Source: Actinomycetota bacterium (GTDB lineage Bacteria > Actinomycetota > UBA4738). Taken from it: a stretch of DNA of 5,254 bases. The stretch spans positions 1 through 5,254 of the forward strand of contig VAYC01000158.1 in assembly GCA_005885025.1 (NCBI GenBank). Direction: 5' to 3'. Below are positions 1 to 5,254 of the stretch, in pieces. A program made the position numbers and the translations under genes. The notes below the pieces were generated by a model. That model saw nothing but the letters and a program-made list of their open reading frames with translations, searched no databases and was not told where the DNA came from. The first letter of the stretch is position 1, and each line of letters begins with the position of its first letter.

Positions 1-786
1 GAGCCCCAGGACCTGCTCGCGAAAGGCATCCCGGTAACGCGAGGGGTCCCAGTCGGCGGCCAGGAGATCGATCAGCTTCATTGCCACGTCGAGTTCGCGC
101 TCGGCCGGTTCGACGGGAGGCCCCGCGAACCCGATCTCCGAGGTGCCTCGCACCTCGTCGGCGAAGAACAGCGTCTCGAGCACCAGAGCATCCTGGCGAG
201 GCCGGATCGCGGCCAGATGGGTCTTGCTCGAGAGCACGAAGGTGGCGATCCCTACCCGGCGGGACCGCTGCATGGCGCGGAGGAGCAGCCCGTAGGGCTT
301 CTCTGCCCCCGCCGCTTGCTGCGGCGAGATCAGATAGGTCCGATCGAAGTAGACGGGATCGATGTCGTCCAAGCTCACGAAATCCTGGATCTCGATGACT
401 CGGCTTCGCTCCGGGCGGAGGGCCGCCAGCTCCTCGGGGGTGACCATGACGTACTGCCCTTCGGCCACCTCGTAGCCCTTCACCACTTCCTCGTAGGGGA
501 CCTCGCGCTCCTTCGGGCCCGACACCTCCTGGGGCCCGCCCCGTGGGCGCTGAGCAGCAGGTTCGATCGGCTCGGCTTCCCGGTCGCCCGCCTTGGAGGC
601 GGTCTCCCACGGCTCCCCGGAGTCAGGCGGCTCCTCCCCGGTCACCCGCCGATAGTGGATCCGCCGGCCCGATTCTCTGTCGAACTGGTGGAAGCGGACG
701 TCCTTGGGGGAGGTGGCGCTCCAAAGCCGGACGGGGATGCTGACCAGCCCGAATCCGACCGAGCCGCTCCATATCGCTCGCGCCAC
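1..786 (-). CDS. ku: Ku protein of bacterial NHEJ, C-terminus cut by window edge
   Basis: Ku binds double-strand DNA ends as a homodimeric ring and recruits the ligase LigD in bacterial non-homologous end joining. The 262 residues seen begin ARAIWSGSVGFGLVSIPVRL after the initiator and continue with RFHQFDRESGRRIHYRRV, VPYEEVVKGYEV, FVSLDDIDPVYFDRTYLISP and ADEVRG, all typical of the Ku core beta-barrel from start to end. The GTG at 786-784 is chosen because it gives the standard Ku N-terminus; only a weak GAGG lies about 11 bases upstream. The coding frame runs through base 1, so the C-terminal, usually basic tail is missing. Between RRV (residue 48) and YEEVVKGYE (from 98) there are 49 residues, where the M. 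tuberculosis and B. subtilis proteins, as I recall them, have about 10. The extra segment is rich in Glu, Pro and Gly and is probably a disordered loop. LigD is not in view. The family call is secure. Confidence 0.96.
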   Translation of the reverse strand, partial: MARAIWSGSVGFGLVSIPVRLWSATSPKDVRFHQFDRESGRRIHYRRVTGEEPPDSGEPWETASKAGDREAEPIEPAAQRPRGGPQEVSGPKEREVPYEEVVKGYEVAEGQYVMVTPEELAALRPERSRVIEIQDFVSLDDIDPVYFDRTYLISPQQAAGAEKPYGLLLRAMQRSRRVGIATFVLSSKTHLAAIRPRQDALVLETLFFADEVRGTSEIGFAGPPVEPAERELDVAMKLIDLLAADWDPSRYRDAFREQVLGL

Positions 787-894
787 TTCGATCACCGCCT
801 CACCAGACAGAGCCGGGCGAGCCGGTCGCCCGACAGGAAGCACAGCATACGGTCCGGTGATGCGCCGTTGCCGCCCACCGCGGGAGAAAGACGA

Positions 895-920
895 GGGGCC
901 GGCCCTCCCGGGCCGGCCCC
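895..920 (-). terminator. GC-rich hairpin, likely intrinsic terminator of the secreted-protein gene
   Basis: A perfect 11-bp inverted repeat, GGGGCCGGCCC at 895-905 and GGGCCGGCCCC at 910-920, encloses a 4-base loop. On the minus strand it begins 25 bases after the TAA stop at 948-946 and is followed by TCGTCTTTCTCCC, a short, imperfect T-rich stretch. Position and stem strength fit termination before ku. The weak T-tract leaves some doubt, and the repeat could also act on the plus strand, where no gene is seen. Confidence 0.65.
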
Positions 921-945
921 CCATGCCTTTCCATTCAGGCGGCCC

Positions 946-1359
946 TTACGGCGTGGCCTCCCAGTTCCAGGTCTGATTCGTTCCGTTGGTCCATTCGTTC
1001 GTCAGCCAGACCTCACCGGTGGCCCCGCCCTTCTTGGTCGGGTCGGGGGTGGCGCCACCGTAGTCGCCCCAGCGGCACGTCGGGGAGCAGCTGAAGTCGT
1101 TGTCGAACGTGGTGGACTGCTTCACCAGCACGAACGAGCTCTGCGCCCCGGCCCCGATCTTCGAGACCATCTGGGAAGCCGGGAAGGCGGTGCTGGACGA
1201 GGTGCTGAACCCGAGGACCATCGAGTCCCCGTGGGCGCATCCCGCCAGGTCACAGGCTCGGTCGTTGGAGATGCCGGCGTTGAACACATACAAGTTGGGG
1301 TCCGACACCGTCCCAGACTGGATGAGCGATGGGGTGGGGACGGGCAGCGGGTTGATCTC
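946..1359 (-). pseudogene. C-terminal part of the secreted protein, out of frame with its N-terminal part
   Basis: This open frame of 137 codons to the TAA at 948-946 continues the protein encoded upstream but in a different frame. It reads EINPLPVPTPS at the junction, then SGTVSDPNLYVFNAGISNDR, DSMVLGFSTSSSTAFPASQM, SSFVLVKQS, CRWGDYGGATPDP and EVWLTNEW, and ends TWNWEATP. Its codons end almost always in G or C, as expected for a real gene here, and it has four cysteines in two pairs (ACDLAGC and FSCSPTC), matching the exported character of the N-terminal part. A GTG at 1308 could be picked as a start by gene callers, but I see no Shine-Dalgarno site in front of it and the homology-like sequence starts before it. 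It is therefore best treated as the tail of a frameshifted gene and not as a gene of its own. Whether the break is biological or a sequencing error cannot be told here. Confidence 0.85.
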
Positions 1360-2521
1360 GGACGGAATGGGCCACCCAGACGGCAGTCTTGTTGCCGTTT
1401 GCCGGGTCGATACCCGACACGGCGTGCGTCAGTCGACCGTCCAGGGTATCGAGCACGTCTGACGACCCCTTCTGGGGGGCGTCTGGGGGCGAGGTGAAGC
1501 TCCCGACCGTTACGTCCGAACCCATGACTTTGAACTGCGGCTTCGAGGGATTCCTCGGGTTCGGGCGGAACGCGTGGATGCTGATCTTGGTCCCGCTCCC
1601 GCAGATGTCCGGGCACTCGATGTCGGACATCGTGACGACCCACCCGATCCCGGAGGTGTCGGTCTGGATGGCCGGCACCGGCGTGAAGCCGATGGTTCCG
1701 TCACCGTTCTTGAGGTTCTTGAAGATTCCGCTAGTGAAGGTGCTCGAAGCGGGGCACGTGGTCACCGGGTTCGAATTCTTGTACTTCTTGATCCACAGGA
1801 GGTCCGTCCGGTCCGCGTGCATGCTGCTGAAGCTGGGGTAGTGGTTCACGCCGATCATCAGGAAGTCCTTGGTCTGCCCGAGTTTCGGGTAGTCCGGGAT
1901 GTCCACGCTGGGGTTGTACCCGAAGCTCGATGTGTAGTTGCAGAAGCTCCCCGGGATGGTGGTGGGGTTGGTGTCCTTGCTGAAGCCCCACGCCATCGTC
2001 GAGGCGCCCACATCCCACACGTTGTAGAAGAAGCGCTGGCTGGCCGGGTCCCAGAGGACCATGGGGTCAGACAGGGAGAAGTTGCTGTGCCCCGTCAGAG
2101 CCCCCAGGGTGGCCGACGTGATCAGGGTACCCGTGCGGCTGTAGATGCCCAGCTTCAGGTTGATGATCTCGAGGTAGCTGCTGGGCCCGATGGCGCCATT
2201 GGTGTCCGGGGGGGTTACCGAGGGGTCGCTGATCCCCTGCCAACTCGCCCCGATGCTCGGGGCCGTCCCGCCGGCGGGTGCTGCCGGTGCGGGCTGGCCC
2301 TTCCGGGCCGCCACGACGGCGGCCGCATGGGCCTTCGCCCTCGCCAGCAAGTCCGCCCCGCGGAGCGGGAAGTAGCCGTGGGCCCGCAGATAGCGCAACC
2401 CTGCCAGGGTCGCGGCGTCAAGCTTGGGCGGCGCGGCCGCTCCAGCGGGCGTGATCATCGCCACCGTGAGGACTGATACGACGGCGGCTGCCAGGAAGAA
2501 TGATGCGCGCCGCTTCAACAA
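1250..2521 (-). CDS. Secreted protein of unknown function, N-terminal part of a frameshifted gene
   Basis: The start is the TTG at 2521-2519, 7 bases after AAGGAGG; a second TTG follows directly. An in-frame ATG at 2563 would put the Shine-Dalgarno site inside the gene and a hydrophilic stretch before the signal peptide, so it is unlikely. Residues 3-5 are KRR, residues 7-24 are hydrophobic and an Ala-rich cleavage region ends near 30: a Sec-type signal peptide. An Ala/Pro linker runs to about 88. The mature part has VTPPDTNGAIGPSSYLEIIN (102-121), SDPMVLWDPASQRFFYNVWD (151-170) and DYPKLGQTKDFLMIGVN (210-226), a pattern I associate with secreted, probably beta-propeller-like proteins with no assigned function; no catalytic motif is visible. 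Native-looking sequence ends at residue 387 (base 1361). The 36 residues from there to the TGA at 1252-1250 are out-of-frame readthrough with poor third-position GC. The true C-terminus lies in the other frame, 1359-946, which would give about 525 residues in all. Confidence 0.85.
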   Translation of the reverse strand: MLKRRASFFLAAAVVSVLTVAMITPAGAAAPPKLDAATLAGLRYLRAHGYFPLRGADLLARAKAHAAAVVAARKGQPAPAAPAGGTAPSIGASWQGISDPSVTPPDTNGAIGPSSYLEIINLKLGIYSRTGTLITSATLGALTGHSNFSLSDPMVLWDPASQRFFYNVWDVGASTMAWGFSKDTNPTTIPGSFCNYTSSFGYNPSVDIPDYPKLGQTKDFLMIGVNHYPSFSSMHADRTDLLWIKKYKNSNPVTTCPASSTFTSGIFKNLKNGDGTIGFTPVPAIQTDTSGIGWVVTMSDIECPDICGSGTKISIHAFRPNPRNPSKPQFKVMGSDVTVGSFTSPPDAPQKGSSDVLDTLDGRLTHAVSGIDPANGNKTAVWVAHSVRDQPAARPHPIAHPVWDGVGPQLVCVQRRHLQRPSL

Positions 2522-2528
2522 AGGATCC

Positions 2529-2535
2529 CCTCCTT
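2529..2535 (-). promoter_or_regulatory. Strong Shine-Dalgarno site that sets the TTG start
   Basis: The minus strand reads AAGGAGG at 2535-2529, within GAAGGAGGGG, near-ideal complementarity to the 3' end of 16S rRNA. It stands 7 bases before TTG 2521 and 10 before TTG 2518. It is the best ribosome binding site in the window and decides the start of the secreted-protein gene in favour of TTG over the upstream ATG at 2563. Confidence 0.85.
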
Positions 2536-2681
2536 CAGGTCTGGGGTGGATTGATGGCACCACCCGGTCGGACGGCCGCCCATCCTGTCATAAGGTCCGT
2601 CGAAACGGCAACAGACGAACGGGTGTTTTCCAAGCCCGGGGGACGGGGCCTCTCAGGAGAAGGAGGTGCAGGCCAGGGAGG

Positions 2682-3530
2682 CTACCGACAGCCGGACTCG
2701 TCGGGTAGCAGCGGCCGAAACACCAGGGTCCAGAGCTTTCCGTCGGCCCGCCAGGGGGTGAGCTCGTTGGCGGAACCGGCGGCGGACAGGACGCCCGGCA
2801 GGGCCGAGCCCGAAGCCGTTCCGCAGCGGATGCCGGTGAGGTCGAGGACGGGGAGGAACCCGCCAAAGCTGCCGGCCGGCCAGTCCTTCACCGGCTGCGG
2901 CAGGTCCTGCTGAGCCTGATAGGGGAGGACGTACACGCGCATCTCCTCCGTCCGGAACGAGTGCTCAGGTCCCAGCGAACCCTTGGGGAGCCAGCTCGAC
3001 AGGTCGGTCACCTTCGACTGGAAGGTAACGAGCCTGGCCACAGCTGCCGAGTCCTCGCTCCCCGATCCGGTGGCGGGGCCGCCTGCGCCAAGCCCCTGCA
3101 CCGAAACCACGTGCCGCGCGCCATCGGCCACGACTGTGAACGTGGTGGTGGGCACGTCGGGCATATGTCCGTCGTACTGGCTGTCGGGGCCCAGGAGCCC
3201 GGCGGCGCGGGCCGCGGCCAGGATGGCCTGGATGCCAGCTTCCGACACGGCCCTGACCTGGAGGTTGGGAAGCGCTGGGCCCGGATAGAGCTCGATCTGG
3301 GGGCCGGGGACGATCAGCCGCCCGTCTCCGTACAGGGCAAGAAGGGGAACCCGGTGAAGCTGGGCCTGGGGGGCGATGAACCCCCCGACCATGTCGATCC
3401 GCAGGATCAGGTCGTCGGGGCCGATCGGGTGGTCGATGCTTCCGCGGACGGCCCCGGCGCTGGCGCAGGCGGCTCCCAAGAGAGTGGCCGCGACCAGGAA
3501 CGCGCCGAAGGGCTTCACGCTTGGTCTCAT
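2682..3530 (-). CDS. Exported protein of unknown function, probable lipoprotein
   Basis: This complete 282-residue protein begins with a short signal sequence: Lys6, a hydrophobic stretch at about 8-21, then LLGAAC with Cys22. This fits a relaxed lipobox, though the usual Leu at -3 is Gly, so lipidation is likely but not certain. The mature part contains GPDDLILRIDMVGGFIAP, LALYGDGRLIVPGP (65-77), YPGPALPNLQVRAVSEAGIQ, a helical AILAAARAAGLLGPD, TTTFTVVADGARHVVSVQGL and a C-terminal NELTPWRADGK...FRPLLPDESGCR. Cys236 and Cys281 could form a disulfide outside the cell. I recall similar proteins in many actinobacteria, annotated only as hypothetical. No enzyme motif is visible. The ATG at 3530 has no Shine-Dalgarno site; a GTG at 3518 would also keep the signal peptide. 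It follows pepN by 42 bases on the same strand and may share its transcript. Confidence 0.88.
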   Translation of the reverse strand: MRPSVKPFGAFLVAATLLGAACASAGAVRGSIDHPIGPDDLILRIDMVGGFIAPQAQLHRVPLLALYGDGRLIVPGPQIELYPGPALPNLQVRAVSEAGIQAILAAARAAGLLGPDSQYDGHMPDVPTTTFTVVADGARHVVSVQGLGAGGPATGSGSEDSAAVARLVTFQSKVTDLSSWLPKGSLGPEHSFRTEEMRVYVLPYQAQQDLPQPVKDWPAGSFGGFLPVLDLTGIRCGTASGSALPGVLSAAGSANELTPWRADGKLWTLVFRPLLPDESGCR

Positions 3531-3551
3531 CGGTTGGCTTGGACGGGGGGT

Positions 3552-3568
3552 GAAACCCTTCGGGTTCC
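3552..3568 (-). other. Small hairpin immediately after the pepN stop
   Basis: On the minus strand GGAACCC and GGGTTTC (one G-U pair) can form a 7-bp stem with a GAA loop, four bases after the pepN stop codon at 3575-3573. No T-tract follows, so it is not a standard intrinsic terminator. It could be a 3'-end stabiliser, a partial attenuator between pepN and the lipoprotein gene, or chance. Confidence 0.35.
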
Positions 3569-3572
3569 CGGC

Positions 3573-5254
3573 TTACCTCGCGGCAGCGTCGATCGCTCGG
3601 GTCCGAAGGGCCCGAGCCACCCCGTCCTCGCCCTCCAGCAGCAGGCGCCGGATGGGAGCCGGCACGTCCTCGCGCTGGAGATAGCCGTCGGTTCGTTCGA
3701 TCGTCTCGGTGCCCACGATCAGCCGCGGGTACATCCGCTCGGCGAAGGCCAGCGCGTCGGGGAGGTCCCGAGCTTCCCATGCGTGCTGGAGGGCCGCGAA
3801 GTAGCGTGCGGCGAAGGGTTCGAGGAGGTCCTCCTGGCCGAACTGTTGGAACCCGCCCATGATCTCCGAGGTCAGGGCCAGGGGTTGCGAGGTGTCCTCG
3901 ACCACGATCCGCCATGCTTCCTCCTTGACCGCGGGATCCGGTCGGCTTGCACGGGCCGCGGCCGCGTGACGTGATCCCCGGTCGGACGGATCTCGCTCCT
4001 GCTCGGCGGCGATGACGTCCTCGCCGACGGCACCCGCGGAGGCCAGCGACTTGACGATGTGCCAGCGCAATTCCGTGTCGACGACGAGACCGTCGAAGGG
4101 GATCGTTCCGTCGAGCAAGCCGCGGACCATCTCGAGGTGCTCAGGGACGCGTGCCGAAGCGATGAAGGCTCGGGCCCAGGCCAACTGGTGATCGCTGCCA
4201 GCTTCGGCACCCCTGGTCCCTTCCAGGGCGGCCTCCGCCAGGGCCTGTCCACCGGCCACCCGCTTGGCCGGATCCCCGTACAGCCACACGGCCGATGTGG
4301 CCTGGGCAAGGAGGTTCTGCAGCGCACCCACCTTGGACTCCCTACCGATGTTCCCGATGACAAGCTTCAGGTAGTCGCTGGCCGGCATCTCCCCGTCCCT
4401 GGTCATGTCCCAACACGCCGTCCAGCACAGGGCGCGGGGCAGCGACTCGTCGAGGTCGCCGAGGCGCTGGACCACGGTGGACAGCGACCGCGGGTCCAGC
4501 CGGATCTTGGCGAACGTCAGGTCGTCGTCGTTCACCAGGAAGAGGTCGGGGACGAGCTCGCCGATCAGCTCGGGGACCTCGGTGCGGGCGTTGACCACGT
4601 CGAGTTCCACCCGCTTGCGGCGGACGAGGCCGACGCCGGTGGCATCGTACAGCCCCACCGCCACCCGGTGAGAGCGCAAGGTCGTGCGATCCTTCGGCGG
4701 CTCTTGCTGGATGTGCACCCTGGCAAAGACGTCACTGCCGTCCCGGTCCTCCGTATCGAATCTGGCGCGAAGGGTGTTCACGCCGGCGGTCTCGAGCCAC
4801 TCTTTCGACCACGCGTGCAGGTCGCGCCCCGACGCCTCCTCCAGCGCCTCGAGGAAGTCCTTCAATTCGGCGTTCCTGAACTCGTGGCGCTTGCAGTAGG
4901 CCTTCAGGCCCTCGAGGAACTGCTCCTGTCCCACCCACGCAGCGAGCTGGCGCAGGACGGAGGCGCCCTTGGCGTAGGTGATCCCGTCGAAGTTCAGATG
5001 GATCGACTCGACATCGGGGATGTCGGCCACGATGGGATGCGTGGTAGGAAGCTGGTCCTGACGATAGGCCCACGTCTTGTCGGTGTCGGCGAACGTGGTC
5101 CACGCCTCAGTCCACCGCGTGGCCTGGGCCTCGGCGAACACGGCCATGAAGCTGGCGAAGCTTTCGTTCAGCCACAGGTCGTTCCACCACCGCATGGTCA
5201 CGAGGTCCCCGAACCACATATGGGCCATCTCGTGCAGGATCGTGTCGGCTCGCC
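3573..5254 (-). CDS. pepN: Aminopeptidase N, M1 zinc metallopeptidase, N-terminus outside window
   Basis: M1 aminopeptidases remove N-terminal residues from peptides and usually act in the cytoplasm. The visible 559 residues open with RADTILHEMAHMWFGDL, giving the zinc site HEMAH (fragment residues 7-11) and, 18 residues later, the third zinc ligand Glu30 in WLNESFASF: a full HEXXH-X18-E. Tyr93 in ITYAKGAS matches the catalytic tyrosine that stabilises the transition state. TDKTWAYRQDQLPTTHPIVADI is typical of actinobacterial PepN. After the catalytic domain comes a beta region (about 165-260, LFLVNDDDLTFAKIRLD near its end) and a long helical C-terminal domain of the ERAP1_C type to the TAA at 3575-3573. 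Actinobacterial PepN is about 850 residues, so roughly 290 are missing, including the GAMEN substrate motif. The ATG at 5228 lies inside the zinc motif and is not the start. All visible catalytic residues are intact. Confidence 0.96.
   Translation of the reverse strand, partial: RADTILHEMAHMWFGDLVTMRWWNDLWLNESFASFMAVFAEAQATRWTEAWTTFADTDKTWAYRQDQLPTTHPIVADIPDVESIHLNFDGITYAKGASVLRQLAAWVGQEQFLEGLKAYCKRHEFRNAELKDFLEALEEASGRDLHAWSKEWLETAGVNTLRARFDTEDRDGSDVFARVHIQQEPPKDRTTLRSHRVAVGLYDATGVGLVRRKRVELDVVNARTEVPELIGELVPDLFLVNDDDLTFAKIRLDPRSLSTVVQRLGDLDESLPRALCWTACWDMTRDGEMPASDYLKLVIGNIGRESKVGALQNLLAQATSAVWLYGDPAKRVAGGQALAEAALEGTRGAEAGSDHQLAWARAFIASARVPEHLEMVRGLLDGTIPFDGLVVDTELRWHIVKSLASAGAVGEDVIAAEQERDPSDRGSRHAAAARASRPDPAVKEEAWRIVVEDTSQPLALTSEIMGGFQQFGQEDLLEPFAARYFAALQHAWEARDLPDALAFAERMYPRLIVGTETIERTDGYLQREDVPAPIRRLLLEGEDGVARALRTRAIDAAAR

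Noticed and set aside
1352..1366. Programmed ribosomal frameshift at the frame break
   Set aside because: There is no slippery heptamer or homopolymer run at the junction, and the first frame continues 36 codons before its stop, unlike usual frameshift sites.
217..1497. Long plus-strand open frame of 426 codons opposite ku and the secreted-protein tail
   Set aside because: It runs antisense to the clear Ku gene, crosses the hairpin and intergenic gap, is rich in Arg, Pro and Gly without motifs, and is a normal by-product of GC-rich coding sequence.
1574..2476. Plus-strand open frame of 300 codons opposite the secreted-protein gene
   Set aside because: The opposite strand has a signal peptide, a ribosome site and coherent sequence; this frame is rich in Gly, Arg, Val and Asp with no domain.
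2582..2611. Possible promoter for the secreted-protein gene: TTGCCG (2611-2606), 18 bases, CAGGAT (2587-2582) on the minus strand
   Set aside because: The position is suitable, but the -10 box lacks its first T and each hexamer is only a partial match; such matches arise easily by chance.
2647..2674. Inverted repeat GGCCT/AGGCC downstream of the lipoprotein gene as a terminator
   Set aside because: It has only 5 bp around an 18-base loop and no T-tract follows.
2965..3915. Second minus-strand open frame of 316 codons overlapping pepN and the lipoprotein gene
   Set aside because: It lies out of frame within two better-supported genes and has Arg/Pro/Gly-rich composition typical of shadow frames.
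2961..3974. Long plus-strand open frame of 337 codons opposite pepN and the lipoprotein gene
   Set aside because: It spans two real minus-strand genes and the gap between them, with low-complexity composition and no recognisable domain.

Overview
The window is GC-rich and has four genes (one of them frameshifted), all on the minus strand, so transcription runs from the right end to the left. The high GC at third codon positions, the actinobacterial style of the M1 aminopeptidase, the homodimer-type bacterial Ku and the GTG and TTG starts suggest an actinobacterium (Actinomycetota), probably an environmental lineage. This is inferred from protein style; no rRNA or other marker is present.

Layout in transcription order: (1) 5252-3573, the C-terminal two thirds of an M1 zinc aminopeptidase (PepN), cut by the right edge just before its HEXXH motif. 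(2) 3530-2682, a complete 282-residue exported protein, probably a lipoprotein, of a family I cannot name. It starts 42 bases after the pepN stop, and the gap holds a small hairpin. (3) 2521-946, a secreted, cysteine-containing protein of unknown function. Its reading frame is broken near 1360: residues 1-387 are in one frame and the last 137 in another. It has a very good Shine-Dalgarno site in front of a TTG start, and a strong GC-rich hairpin lies after its stop. (4) 786-1, the DNA-end-binding protein Ku of bacterial non-homologous end joining, cut by the left edge and carrying an unusual acidic, proline-rich insertion of about 40 residues.

The genes do not form an obvious pathway. pepN and the lipoprotein gene may be co-transcribed. 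The secreted protein probably has its own promoter, and Ku lies beyond the hairpin as a separate unit. Its usual partner LigD would be outside the window. The points most worth a second look are the frameshift, which is either a recent mutation or a sequence error, and the Ku insertion. I found no CRISPR array, mobile element, tRNA, rRNA or convincing new system.
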